Source of the DNA: Fomitopsis serialis
Lineage: Eukaryota; Basidiomycota; Agaricomycetes; Polyporales; Fomitopsidaceae
Direction of reading: 5' to 3'
DNA: 64,000 bases
Assembly: GCF_022376445.1 (NCBI RefSeq)
Contig: NW_025955013.1
Location: forward strand, 124,001 to 188,000
The translations under genes and the position numbers were made by a program. Shown piece by piece: positions 1-11,816 of the stretch; position 1 is the first letter of the stretch; every line of letters starts with the position of its first letter. Below the pieces are notes generated by a model. The model searched no databases and had not been told where the DNA came from. It saw only the letters and a list, made by a program, of their open reading frames with translations.

Positions 1-400
1 TTCATACCACTGCTTTTGCTTCGGCATATCTGGTTTCTAAATGTGATAATTGCCTTTCTAACGTCTTGCTAGTCAGACTGGGGACACATGCTTTTCACTG
101 AACCCACCATTAGTCGGTCTCTCATTGTCATGATCATGCCGGAGCCCTGCAACTGCGAAAACTACTCGCACCACGACTACGACACCATGACCAGGTGACA
201 AGCCGATCGCATTATGTTCCTCAATGAGTCACCTATCTGCACAAGGCATGGGACAGGGAAGATGACCCCGTCTGGTACGTTACAGACTGCTTCCGGTTGT
301 GACTTTAAATTGTTCTCTCACCTACTCTCATCTAGACCTATACCACGCCTAACCGCGGCTTCGGAGTCGACTCCGCCCTTCTCCCGGGTGTCGACAAGCC
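1..400 (+). pseudogene. Decayed duplicate of the middle of the MYND zinc-finger gene
   Basis: This stretch aligns base for base, with scattered substitutions and small indels, to 3835-4225 inside the MYND gene downstream. Both share the run from the 'tgcttttgcttcggcatatc' block through the segment coding for the HHDYDAMTKYQADRM region and on to the 'aaccgcggct' block. The copy has an extra A in the homologue of 'gaaactactcg' and a TGA where the intact gene reads through, so it cannot code for the same protein. It begins at the window edge, so its full extent is unknown. It is probably the remnant of a local duplication, with the live gene about 3.8 kb downstream. Confidence 0.8.
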
Positions 401-1718
401 CATAGAGAGGACTCGGAGCGGGTGGCCATCTGGGCACCTATGTATCTCAACACTATGTATGCAATTCGTTCTACCGCAAAACATCAAGACCGTACGCACC
501 TGCAACAGTCGGACAAAGAAGGGCTTTCGGTGCCCATAGGTTGATATCGGCCACCTACTGGCACGTGGGCGCCCATCATGAAAAGTTGAATCATGTTACG
601 CCAGGACGGCCAGTGGCGCTGTCAATGTGTCTAGATAACGGTGATGGTCGCACACAGATGCTGCTGGTATGTGTCATAAATCGGGCCATAGGTAACTCAA
701 TCTACACCCGAAGCGACATACGATGATGGGATGGTCAGAGTTGTATACAGGTTCAAACCGTGACCCCGATTGGCCGGTAACCCCCAACGGGTCGTCCTCC
801 ATAGTATCAGGAGATCATAAGTATGAACAAAAGGAAAATTCTGCGCAGACATCCGCTGACACTGCCTCGGGGGTGGCCTGGCGCACCTCCAATTTGAAAG
901 GTGGCCCGGTACCGACACATCGGGGGTGTAACTGTAAGTCTGTAACGCCAACAATCTGTGTTTTACAACAATCAAGCTCAAGTGCCAGTGGGCTGACGTG
1001 CCACTTGCGACGGCTTGAGCACTCAGTGGTACATGCGGTGCACCTTGAGGCAGTAACCAACCATCGCACCGTCAAGCTTCAAGCTTCACTGCCAGTTCCC
1101 ATATCGCAAGCAGCACACGGGCGGACTGCGAGTCTCATGACTTACCTGCAAGAAAGAGGAAGTCTAAACCAAGGCAAACTTCGCATTTATCCCCCTCCTG
1201 CTACCCCGGCTACCTGTGGCGATGTGACAGCCGAGACAGCTTTAGGCGACCATCATGAACGCAGGTCCCGTCGGACAGTAAGTATATTATGGGAAGCCTT
1301 ATTGCACCTTTACCTACTGAATACTGATTCTGTCTGTCGAGGAGAACGCTAGTCAAACGTCGGGCGTCGCTCGTCGTTGAAAAGAACTTGAAGACGACGT
1401 CCGCGATGCCATGCGCTACAGCCGCCTTTGTTCTCGCCACGCAAGACGTCGGGCGCCTCGCGAATCGCGACTTAGAAAGTGAATCACGAAGGCCAAAGAA
1501 GACCATTCACGAGCATGTCTTGGACGGTGGAGACTGTGCCTACATTCTCTGGCAGATTACTCGCGACAGGAAAGAGACCCCGGAAACTGGAAATGTCATT
1601 TCTTCGCGCTCACATGTACGTTTGGTTGCTACACTCACAGCCAGCATGCCTCTGCTTATGCTGTCTTCCTTTGTATCGCTCAACGCCTCTACCCTGTCAA
1701 AGCATGGCCTCCTTGGTC
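401..1718. other. No gene recognised (1.3 kb)
   Basis: Only short overlapping open frames on both strands with no recognisable domain. A 209-codon frame on the plus strand at 723-1352 has no low-complexity or family signature and overlaps equally long antisense frames, so I treat it as chance. The last part must hold the promoter of the secreted protein gene that follows. Confidence 0.5.
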
Positions 1719-1725
1719 TATAAAA
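1719..1725 (+). promoter_or_regulatory. TATA box of the RlpA-like secreted protein gene
   Basis: A TATAAAA motif about 105 bp upstream of the start codon at 1827, followed by a pyrimidine-rich stretch running up to the ATG, as in strongly expressed basidiomycete secretory genes. The spacing leaves room for a short 5' UTR. Confidence 0.65.
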
Positions 1726-1826
1726 GACCTCAATTTTCTGCTGGGTCCTTAGGCTCCTCGGTCCTTTCACCCTAAACACCTCGCACTCCTTCGCCCTTCC
1801 GCTCACTCCCTCTTCTGTCCTTCAAC

Positions 1827-2470
1827 ATGTTCTTCTACAAGGCTGTCATTACCCTCGCCCTTGCCGTGTCCGCGCTGGCAATGAGCATTCCTCGTGCCAT
1901 CAATTCCACTCAAGGCTCGTACATCGAGATCGCCTCCACGACTGTGAGGTCCGAGCCTTCCTGGTTGTACGGTACTCAGACTGGTGACGGTAAGGCTGCA
2001 CGCGTCCGATGTTGTGGATATTTCAGCTGAACGTCATGGTTGCGTCTAGCTACCTGGTACGAGACCGGCCTGGGTGCCTGCGGTATCACCAACACCAACT
2101 CGGATTACATTGTGGCGGTGTCTGAGAACCTCTTTGATAACTACCCGTAGGTTCCCCATGATTTTGCATTGTATGGAACGCAATTGTTAAGTCGACTTAC
2201 AACAGTGGCTACACTGGCGGCAATCCGAACAACAACCCCGTCTGCAACAAGCAGATCACTGCCTCTTGTACGTCTCCCTATACTCTTGCTCGTATCACAG
2301 GCTCATGACATGCTGCGCATCCAGACAACGGCAAGTCTGTCAAGGTTACTGTCACCGACCGCTGCACCGGCTGCGCCACCACGGACCTCGACTTCAGCCC
2401 GTCGGCGTTCCAGCAGCTCGCAGACCTATCCGTGGGCCGTCTCCATGGCATGACCTGGGTTTGGTCGTAG
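1827..2470 (+). CDS. Secreted RlpA-like double-psi beta-barrel (barwin/expansin-type) protein
   Basis: Four exons (1827-1989, 2050-2146, 2216-2277, 2325-2470) join in frame to give 155 residues. The first 18-20 residues are a signal peptide (MFFYKAVITLALAVSALA). The mature part has the double-psi barrel hallmarks: ATWYETGLGACGITN near the start, KQITASYNGKSVKVTVTDRC in the middle, and the pair CTGCATTDLDFSP followed by AFQQLA and a C-terminal GMTWVW. Cysteines in GACG, VCNK and DRCTGC are the likely disulphide partners. Such small RlpA/EXPN-like proteins of Agaricomycetes are secreted, bind cell-wall carbohydrate and are often induced during host or wood contact; no catalytic activity can be assumed. 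A TATA box lies about 105 bp upstream. No frame break is seen. Cerato-platanin is an alternative barrel family, but the motif order fits RlpA better. Confidence 0.9.
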
Positions 2471-3146
2471 ACACGGCCTTCACGTCCGCGCCCGGGCGCC
2501 GCCCACGTCAATCCCCATAGATCTCCTCGTCTCTCAGCATCCCCGGTCTCAGCGCGACACGTAATTATTTATCCTTTCTTTATGAATTCGGTCTTGTCGG
2601 TCTAGAAAGTCTCGGCGCCCGGGGCGCCCCTACTCCCGCTGCTGCTTGCAGAGCATGTGGAAGGCTAGGAGACGCACAACATTTGTATTGTCTGTACTAC
2701 ACATGGGTTGTTCTGCGTAGAGCTACTCACGCGCTTCGTTCCCGAGATGTAACTCTACAATGTTGTAGAATCACATAATGCAGTGAGTTCACGCGAAATG
2801 GAGAATATACGACGCTCACCCACCGTCTCGGAGGAATATCTCACGTACGAACACCATGTGCTCAATCTAGACTCTGCAGTGTCACAAGTCAAGGATATTT
2901 CGTACAGGAGTGAGTGCCAGAATCAACTGGTATGGATATCTTGTAGTAGTAAGGCTCGGAGTGAGACTAAGTCTCGCTTGACCGAGTACCGGCGTGGGCG
3001 GGGGAAGGTGGTAGCGCGACCACGTGCTCTGTGTATCACGGTTCCATCGCTCACGGATCCGCCGTCGTCGCGGCTTTGGTTCGGAACGCCCACCCGGGCA
3101 CCGGCACTGAACTCAACACTTGAATCTCACTAAAATACGTGCAGAT
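2471..3146. other. Intergenic region, no gene seen
   Basis: This spans the 3' flank of the secreted protein gene and the promoter of the MYND gene. Open frames are short and overlapping. I see no tRNA, repeat or motif I can name. Confidence 0.5.
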
Positions 3147-4668
3147 ATGGACGACCTTGCATCCGCCTTCTCGGGCTACCTAGTTCGTCTCCTACTACCC
3201 TGCGCGTGTTCCCAGTCTGATCTCACTAACCACGCGACGACCGGTAGCTTCAACCCGATGATGATGCTCAACAAGAGCGAGACGAGCGCTGCGCGCCGCC
3301 TACTGCAGTGCACGGGGCTCGGGCTCTACATGAACGACATCTCGTCCAAGTTTGCGCCGCCGGCGACGCGCGCACCCGACCTCGCGCCCGACGACTTCGC
3401 CGCGCGCAGGACGGTCGTGAACCAGGTCGCGCACTGGTGCGAGAGAGATGGGGCCAGGAAAAGGTGGAGTGGGTCCCGATTTTGTACTTGTATGAGGTGC
3501 GTCTGCCGGAGCAGAGTTGCAGCTATTCGCAACCCTAGAGCGATCGTACATATATACGGCCGGGGCTCCCTTGCGGACTTCGAGACCGCTCTCCTCTCGT
3601 CGAGTGCCGTAGCCATTGGTATCATAGGACGGCTGCAACAAAAGGCTATAAGTCGGTATTCCGACCATATGTACGTCGCTCGGGGGTGCTCAATGATACG
3701 CCTGGAAGACAAGAGAATACGCATGTCGACGCAGACGGCATGTCCTATAGATCGTCAAAGGCTCCGCAAAGCGCCACGTAAGTATCTGGAGGATACCCCG
3801 AAGCAGCAGCATGCGATTGTGACCGTCTATGTGTCCATACCTTGCTTTTGCTTCGGCATATCTGGTTTCTTAGTGTGATAACTGCACCTCTAACGTCTTG
3901 CTAGCGAGACTGGGGACACATGCTTTTCACTGAACCCACCATCAGTCGGTTTCTCATTGTCATGATCATGCCGGAGCCCTGCAACTGCGAAACTACTCGC
4001 ACCACGACTACGACGCCATGACCAAGTACCAAGCCGATCGCATGATGTCCCTCATTACCTATCTGCACGAAGCATGGGGTGGGGAAACAAGCCCGCCTGG
4101 TACATTCTGAATCGTTTCCGACTGCATCGTTCCTCTCACCTAGTACTCTCCTCCAGGGTACGCGCAACTTACACTACGCCGAACCGCGGCTACAAGGTCG
4201 ATCCTGCGTGCCTTCCCGGCACTGACAATCCTGTGACACCGTCCAAGGGCGCGCCCCCGTTCTTTCACACTACACGAGACTCGTTCACGCCGACGCTACT
4301 CGACAGCGAGATCGAGAAGATCGACAACGTGTGCGCGCAAGGGCAGGAAAAGCAGGCGGGGCAGACGGCCGTGGAGGCGGCGCGCAAGCGCGTGTTGGGA
4401 TCGAAGGAGGACATGCCGGACGTGGGCGACGCATGGATGAACAAGAACCCGAGGGAGTGTGCGAATTGCCAGGTGGTGAAGGATAAGGCGCTGCTGAAGT
4501 GCTCGAGGTGCAAGTTGGTGAACTACTGCAGCAAGGAGTGGTGAGAGGCACTGTTGCTGCGTTACGTATTGCACTTTCGGGTCTAATTTGTCACTCAGTC
4601 AAAAGGCGCACTGGCCGCACCACAAGGTTTGGTGCAAGACCGCAAGCAAGGCCACCACAACGTCTTGA
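3147..4668 (+). CDS. MYND-type zinc-finger protein
   Basis: The start is the ATG of MDDLASAFSG at 3147. Coding segments include SFNPMMMLNKSETSAARRLL, the VNQVAHW region, EKVEWVPILYLYE, and a mid exon reading YDAMTKYQADRMMSLITYLH. The C-terminal exons then give YTTPNRGYKVDP and the finger. The MYND cysteines are CANC, CSRC, the YC of NYCSKE, and CQKAHWPHHKVWC, which crosses the last intron; the stop TGA is at 4666-4668. MYND fingers mediate protein-protein contacts, and in fungi such proteins are often uncharacterised regulators. Two problems show. One base is missing in the GG at 3436-3437, between VNQVAHW and VRERWGQEKVEW. The intron joined near 4098/4157 also leaves the wrong phase. Both would be repaired by one added base, so they may be consensus errors. 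Exon borders between 3525 and 3990 are not resolved. Confidence 0.75.
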
Positions 4669-5108
4669 AGAGCAGTTAACGCCGTTATCTGACCAAGTTG
4701 ATTCCGTATTGTTAGACCCCTTCTGGAGAAGGCGTCAGGTGAGGCCAGGTGGAGGTCGTCAGGTCTTTGTCCGACCTTCTCAGCGAGCGACCCTTGCCAG
4801 TCGATCTCGGCCATAATTGTTAGCCTAGCTCGCCCTCGCCGGCATTCTTCTTGATATGTATACTAGAACTGTAACTCACTCACAATCGGCGTGTACCTGC
4901 TTACCCATGCGTTGCAATTGTAGAAGCCCTGGTATGCATATATTCCTGTCAATGTACCTACACGTGAAGTGTAGTCGTTAAAATAGTGCATTCAAGAGGG
5001 ATCAGATTTACATAAGTTACATCTGGGTCATGGAACTCCTGCTACAGCTACACCACTCAATTCACGTACTACCTCTGTGCACATGCCGCAGAGCGCTCAT
5101 ATCGCTCC
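4669..5108. other. Convergent 3' intergenic region
   Basis: About 440 bp between the stop of the MYND gene on the plus strand and the stop of the HET-C gene on the minus strand. It should hold both transcript ends. No open frame or repeat of note. Confidence 0.5.
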
Positions 5109-8100
5109 TTACCATTGACGATACGGATCATCATTCGGTGGGTATCCTCTCCTAGCCTCTGGGAAACCAGGCGCTCCTCCAGGCTGCGGGAAGCCCGCAG
5201 GGCCCTCAGGCGCAGGGTATCCGCCACCCGAATGGTGCCCATGATGTCCATGGTGGCCTCCATGATGCGGCTGGGCACTCGGGAACCCAGGAGCAGACTC
5301 GCCGTACCCTCCGCCTCCGTATCCTCCGGGGCCACCGCCACCAATGTAGGACGGCGCATACCCGCTCGGCTCGGCACCCGGGAAGGCAGGCGGCGGACCC
5401 GAGGGCGGGGCGTAGCTCGACTCGTAGCTCGTGCGTATCTCTTCGCCGGGCATGCGCACCGTCTGGCTTTCCCCGTAGTACGTCTGTGCGTGGCCGCCGC
5501 TGTGATGTCCGTGGCCACCATGATGCTCACGATGATGTGCGGGCACCGTTTCCTGTACCACAGTTGTTTGGACTGCTGGCACACCGCCCCCTGAGCTCAA
5601 GTAACCGCTCTGCACGCTCCGCGCAGCACCGGCACCATACGGGGCGCCATCCCGCAGACCAAAAGCGCCAAGAATGTCGCTTTGCGCTTGCATCCCCGCC
5701 TGTTGCGCCGTTCCGAAGCCGTGTGATTGACCGCCCTGGCCCTCATGACCGATGCGCACGTTCATGTGGTTCCGCACACTCTGCTTGGTGAGTCTCCGGA
5801 GAACCTCGTTACGGTCAGAGCCGAGCTCGTCTACCCATCTCTTCATGAAATCGAGCATTTGGCGCTGAATCTCAGAGCCGCGGACGTGGAAGTCGGGGTG
5901 GAACCTATTTCGAGCATTGACTCATCAGACGTCCCAGGCGGTAGGAATGCGGATGAGTAGCCTACAAGCTGTGGAGAACATCTTCTGTCACGTCGTGTGG
6001 GTTGATCCCGACATCGTCCCAGGCCTTGACGACACGCGTTACGGTGTATTGCTACTCAAGATGTTACGGGACGGCCTTGAATGATAGCAGTCGCACAGCA
6101 CAAGACATACCAGGATGATCTTGCCCAATTGTCCAGCGGGCTCGTTCAGAATCAGGTTCTACACACGCACACGTCAGTCATATAAAGAGTTTAAAACATC
6201 ACAGTCACACTCACAAAGTGATCTTTACTCATGAACGAGTGCGTGGGGTCAGACTGAGATTTTGTCAGTACCCTGGGGTGAGCATACGCTCGTCCGACTC
6301 ACCGCGTTGGGGTTATCGAAGACCTAAGGGCATAGTCATTAGGCAGCCGACTCGTCGCGCGACGTGCATGCGTACCTCGTACTGGTCCTGCTTATCGATG
6401 ACTTCGCCGGACGCTGCGGAGAGACCAGTCGTCGCCTGCTTCATGATCGGCTTCAAGAAAGGCTATGTACCATAATCAGTCAGAGACTCAGTGCATGGCT
6501 CCAAGGCCAACGAACCTCAAGTGTGGTAAACACGAAGACTGTATCGAGTATCAGCTCACACCCCGAGGAGAACTGTTCATGTGCATACCAGAGACGGAGT
6601 CCGTGATCTTGTCGAGCAACGAGCTCAAGCCAGGTATCTTGGCTACACGCCTGCTCAGCAAAGCCCACTGCTCGCCAGACTGACCACTCACTGATGATGA
6701 CGGAGACCTTCTTCATCACTGCGCAAGCACGGGTCAACACCGCCCGTACCCAACGTCCCTACTCTCAGCACTCACCCGAGTCCCTGAAACTCAGCACCTG
6801 CCACAACACCGCATGCAACTCCTGGGGGCTCATCTGCTCCGGGGCCTTCATATCGGCTCCTTGTCCGCCATACCCACCGCCGCCACCGCCATATCCACCG
6901 CTGCCCCCGTACCCACCGCCACCGCCGCCGCCATACGCTGCCCGCTCGCCATACCCACCACCGCCCCCGCCACTGCCCATGTCCCGACTCCGCTGGCCCG
7001 CCGCGCGAATTCGCTCGACGCCGGCCATCTCGCGTGTGAGCTCACCGCCGCTCCCGTCGGGCAGGCTCGTGAGGAGCTCGCGGAGGTTATTCGCGGACGA
7101 CGTGTTCGAGGACGCGCGCGCCTTCTCGAGCTGCGCGTTGAGGTCGACGACGGAGGCTTGGCTCTGCGGGAGGGCGGTCAGTGGAGGTTCGCAGAGATGT
7201 GGGTAAGACCTACGATGTGGTCGCTGGCCTCTGGACCGGTGTTAATTCACAAGCACGTCTAGAACAAGTGTGTGACTTACCGCCTAGCAGACTGTGGATA
7301 AAGTCACTCGAGCCAAAGGTGCCTGCAAGCGATGTTCCATACCAAGGAAGGTCACTTAAATGTACTGTACGCACCAGTTACCAGAGGGGCGACGTGCTTG
7401 CCGTCGGGAGCCTGAATACGGACGCGATCGCCGACATGTACGAACACGTCGGTGTGGCCCATAGCCACGAGCGAAAGCTCGCAGAAGTTCGAATGTGCCG
7501 CAAAGTCTTCCATAGTGTGCAGCTGTTCGTGATCGCACGCCTCAGCAAGACGGCATACTAGGCGATGTGGGGTGCTACGCACCGCCTGGCCCAGCAGCCT
7601 GTACGCCTCATACAAGTCATCCTTCTGGTTGGTTTGGCGGTACCGTCTACCGATATCAATGCACTGGTGCAGCACGCGCCTCACGAGCGCCTTCGACGTA
7701 TCCCATCCGCCGTGCTCGTTCGCGATGTAGTTCTTCATGCCTGTCTTGCGGTCAATTTCGAGCTCCTGGGGGTTGACGGGCCCGCGGAGACGCGAGTCGA
7801 AGCTGCGCGCGTTGTCGGGATAGCCCTTGGGGTTGTCGATGTGCTCGGTGGGGAGGTAGACACCGAGCCGTTCGATGGTCACTTCGAACTCGCCGGTGGC
7901 GTAGCCGTGCGCGAGGAAGCCGAGGACCATGCACAGGTTGACGATCGTCTGCAGTTGAAGCTTTGACAAACCGGCAGTATCGACAGCCTGTAGAGCATCA
8001 ATCATCTGGGCAACGCAGGCAGTCGATCGTCAGGGCACGCACCTGACTATAGTCCCTCAACCAGTTGCCAAAGTACACCCGCTTCACGTCCAACGCCTTG

Positions 8101-8457
8101 AACTTCTTCCCGCCGCCCGCGCCCAACAACGCGCCGAGCGCAAATCCGCCCGATGCGGCGCGCTTCGCCATATCGGCGAGCACATCCTCCTGTGGCGGTG
8201 ACTAGATTCAGTACCCCACCCGCGTCCATGCTCGCTGCGTTACGCACGATATCTCCATGGCGGAACGCCTTGCCCTCCAAGTACGCGAAGCTTCATGCAC
8301 AACCGGCGAGCGGTCAGGCCACTTCCTCACGCGATCGAGATGGCACGCACCTCGGGATGTTACCCGCACCGAACGCATACACCCCGCTGCCCGGCAGGCA
8401 GAAAACGAGAATACATAAGAATATGAGGAATAAATGGGCGTGGCTGGTGGAGGCCAT
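5109..8457 (-). CDS. het-c: HET-C family protein (heterokaryon incompatibility protein C homologue)
   Basis: The start at 8457 gives a signal peptide (MASTSHAHLFLIFLCILVFC), as in known HET-C proteins. Resolved exons are 8457-8351, 8290-8248, 8189-8043, 7987-7375, 7322-7281, 7230-7214 and 7163-6776, followed by several more to 5109, and phases agree at every junction I checked. Family landmarks: SFAYLEGKAFRHGDI, KRVYFGNWLRDYSQ, HIDNPKGYPDNARSFDSRLR, KTGMKNYIANEHGGWDTS, KIPGLSSLLDKITDSVSVFV, TRVVKAWDDVGINPHD and MLDFMKRWVDELGSDR. A Gly/Tyr-rich stretch lies near 6850-7000, and a His/Gly/Pro-rich tail (about 200 residues) ends in PPNDDPYRQW. In Neurospora, het-c alleles control vegetative incompatibility and the product is a plasma-membrane-associated glycine-rich protein; a role in basidiomycetes is inferred only. 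The gene appears intact. It includes a 17-nt exon. Confidence 0.93.
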
Positions 8458-8921
8458 GATGGCAAGGAGAGGGAATGAGGATTATCGCAGACATCGCGCT
8501 GGGCACATAAGAGGCAGCGCGGCGGATGCCAAGCCCAAATATGGCAGCGCCTTGTGACGTCAGCCCGTATACTGAACGACCCCCGGCAATCCCCAGGACC
8601 CCTCTTCTCCCGGCGGGCGGCGGGCACACATCAGGCCAAGGTCAAAACGTCCCCGTCAAATGTACAAGTACCGCGCTCATGCAGTGTTATAGAGCTTGGA
8701 GACCGCGGTAAGTCGATACCGTGGAATTCTGCCAGTGTTCTCCTTTGGCAAATCTGACGAGCTGTTTAACCATTATGAGTAGCTTGAGACGTACGTACTT
8801 AAGAGGGACGAGAATGGTGGTAGTACAATCAAGACAGCGTCAATACTAGTATTACAACGTCCCTCTCTAGTCGTTACAACAAGTTCCTCTTCCGGTCCTT
8901 CGAATGACAGGTCAAGACACA
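8458..8921. other. HET-C promoter and 3' end of the wax-synthase-like gene
   Basis: Non-coding interval upstream of HET-C and downstream of the acyltransferase stop. Open frames here are short overlaps of the HET-C exon 1 region. No motif I can name. Confidence 0.45.
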
Positions 8922-10315
8922 CTAAGACTTCATCGGGGACAATATAGCGTAAAACAAGACTGTCCCCGCATTCGTACTCGAAGACATTAGATTGATCAAC
9001 GAGAACGGAACCCGATCCGTGTCCATGACACCCTCCTTCAGACTCCAGTCGATGTACCACGGACACGATATGTTCATCCAAATGAACACCCATGCGAAGC
9101 CGACGAGACGCGCGAGTCCATTTGGCAAGCGCAGTCGTGCCCTGCGGGCCGCGCCGATGACTACGTCTTCCACGGTGATGGCGATGGCCTGCGAGAAGAA
9201 GAAAAGGAAGGACGACCCGAAAAGCTTGCGGCTGACCGTGAAGTCGCCTCCGCAGTGAATGAGGCCTGAGACGGCGAAGCCAATGTAGAGCTGGGTGTAC
9301 GAGGATGCCCATGATCCTGGCCTGAGATCTAGCATCCGGCAAACCATCTTGCCGGTTGAAGCCGTCAACTATCAATGCACGATGAGCACTGAGATAAATG
9401 CAATCTAGAATGATACATCGCTGGTCCTTACCCTGCGTAACGACTGGTGATAGGAACGACTGTATATGTTCCGCTTGAGTACACGTGCAAGCGAGGAAAA
9501 CATGCAAACCGACTCACCCCCATAATCGCCTAACAGTGTATGCATCAGACCACCGACCGTAGATGTCCGGCCAATCTCTGGGAAGTGACAAGTCGAATGC
9601 CACCATCGCGGCAGCAAGGAGCGCATGCTGCATGGCGATCGATCCGGCTACGCTGGCCACACGCACGAATATATTGACAGGACGGAGGAGATAGCCCTGT
9701 GAGGATACCGATACATCCTCGCCTCGAAGGGAGAACAGAGGATTGCGCTGTTCGTAGTTCTGGAAGATGTCGAGGAGCATATACCAGTATATTGCACGCC
9801 TGAGTCGTCGGCGCACGAAGGGCCATCGAGCTTCAGTGGGCAATGGCGGCACGTTCGCAACCTGTTCGTGAAACACGGTGAAGCACGGGGCCACTTGGTT
9901 GTAGCAGCGTTACGTACCTGACAGGTCCATCCAACTCCCCGAGGATTGTTCATAATACACAGCGCCCAGTACACTCGACGCAGGAATGACAGCTCCTCCG
10001 GTGCGGCGTAATCGCGCTCGTGCCGGAAGTCGCGTGCGGGGTCTGTCATCCAGAGAAGATAGACAGCAGTGAACGCTTGTATCATGAGTATGCACCCGGT
10101 CGGATAGTCGCTCTGACTCAGGCTCTCCCCCGAGCCACCATAAATGCAGCGACCAAGAGCACAAAACATACGACAGTGCCCCCAAGTCGCCATAAGAACG
10201 GTGGCGAGGAAGCCAGCAGCGATGCTACAACGACGTTGAGCGTAAGTAGCAGAAGCGCAACGGGGGCCATTTGATGGTCGCCGGGCGTGTTTCCTGCCAT
10301 ACTCCCCTCGTACAT
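8922..10315 (-). CDS. Wax-synthase-like membrane-bound O-acyltransferase
   Basis: A polytopic membrane protein of the fungal wax synthase/MBOAT-like group that acylates alcohols, often in terpenoid clusters. The start is the ATG at 10315 or 10300. The N-terminus has hydrophobic helices (VALLLLTLNVVVASLLA, TVVCFVLLVAAFMVA). The middle reads YPTGCILMIQAFTAVYLLW, then FVRRRLRRAIYWYMLLDIF. The family block SLPRDWPDIYGRWSDAYTVR leads across an intron into SYHQSLRR. The catalytic-type histidine lies in FAVSGLIHCGGDF, followed by FFFSQAIAITVEDVVIG and a final helix, FAWVFIWMNISCPWYIDW. One base appears missing in the C5 run at 10127-10131 (G5 on the coding strand): MVARG continues into ESLSQSDYPTGC only with one more G. 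No terpene cyclase or P450 neighbours are visible, so a cluster is not supported. Confidence 0.85.
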
Positions 10316-11413
10316 GGGCCAGCGTAGTGTGTGCACAACACGACTGGGGTAGTGAACCTATTTGTATCAACCGATGTGACCGCAGATGAAATAGAATTAG
10401 TGTCACACAATGAACAGTTCGCCGCTGGCATGGGAGTAACGTACCACGGTGTTTCAATATGCCGGCAACTAGGGGTAGCAACGATGTGGAATCGAGCGAG
10501 CTGAACTAGACGAGCCTCCATATTTCCCTTGAAGATGCGCCGCTACCCGTGCTGATACACTGATAAGCCTTGAAGCCGGACGCGGAGCAGGCAAGAACAG
10601 CGCTGTCATGGATGAAAGACATGTCCGGCTGTGACGAACTCCGACCAGTCACCAGCCGTGAATTGCAGCAATCTCAAGGGCACGGACGAGCCATGCGACG
10701 ATTATCAGGTGCTTTTGCCAGTGGCTTGATTGGATTGGGCAAGGGTTCTTCGAGTTGAGTACAACCGCACTAGTCCTACAGTACCACGGAGCAGCCGTGG
10801 CCTTGTAGCGAGAAAACCCGAGACGCCTAAGAAACAGCGGCCTTGCAGAAATGGACGAGTAGTCAGTGTGCCAGTCATGCTGGAACTACTACCATCAGGC
10901 TGGTTACGACGAGATGGACTCACCTAGGCTCCTCGGAATCCTGATGCCCATGGCACTTTGTACGCGGAGCGAATGTAGGGACAGTATCTTTCGGATGCTA
11001 GTCTTCATGTCATGATACTGACGAGCTGAATGCAGAGTGAAGTTGCGACCACCGCATACTAGTAGTAAGCGTACGAAACGATCCAACTGAGACGTCGGAG
11101 GCTTACCTAGAGCTTGCTATGCTGCACCGTTCTCTGATCGAGAGGTGACGTTCGCGTGAGCTACAAGTTGGACGATTTGAGTCCTCGCATCCTTTGAGGT
11201 CCTCTGTCGGCGAAACGGGGCGCCGAGTCCCGGCCTCGACTCTCGACTCGAGCTCCGAGTCAGGCCAACCTGGGGTGGTCAGCACTTCGTGATTGCGGGA
11301 AACACGGAACCACGACCTGAGCCTGTAGTATCGGCACCACTGCACATGCGCATGCAGTGAAGCACATGGTCTAGACTTCCTGCAACGACCGCTGAGACGA
11401 AAAAGACAAGGGC
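10316..11413. other. Intergenic region, no gene seen
   Basis: About 1.1 kb between the acyltransferase start and the conserved upstream block of the kinase array. It contains the acyltransferase promoter. Short open frames on both strands show no family signature. Confidence 0.45.
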
Positions 11414-11816
11414 TTGAACAAGCCACATTCCATATCGGGCGGACAATGGCTGCGGCGCTGATGGGGCGGTGAGACAAACATCCACATATGGCAGGTCAAT
11501 CGAACACGTGCATGGCGCGTTGGTGGCGAAGTTGGGCGCTCCCTGTGACCCTGTCCTCCCTCATCGTCCTCGACGCGTCAGACCGCTACCGCCCTCCGTG
11601 TAATCCTCGCTGGTCGCGCGTAAATTGAACCCTAGCACTGCCATTGTCGCAGAGTGAAATAATTGCACCGTGTCAGTGCGGAAGGTAAGTCATATCGCAG
11701 CTACTCAGGTGCGGCGAGAACGCGTCGCTGAGTCACAAGTTGAAGCCACACAGTTATCCGTGGCCCATCAGCCAATACGTCCATTTTTGGCGAAGTGCTT
11801 GTGCCCCAAAATCGAT
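11414..11816 (+). repeat. Upstream block shared by the FunK1 kinase copies (copy 1)
   Basis: Starts with TTGAACAAGCCACATTCCAT, continues through the 'cgggcggacaatggctgcgg' segment, and ends at the kinase ATG. The same block precedes kinase copies 2 and 3 in direct orientation and copies 4 and 5 in inverted orientation. It includes a probable 5'-UTR intron with donor GTAAGTCATATC after 'gtgcggaag'. Because it is duplicated with each gene it should contain the promoter; no classical TATA box is evident. Confidence 0.75.

Noticed and set aside
723..1352. 209-codon plus-strand open frame
   Set aside because: No domain, no splice context, and equally long antisense frames overlap it. Composition is not protein-like.
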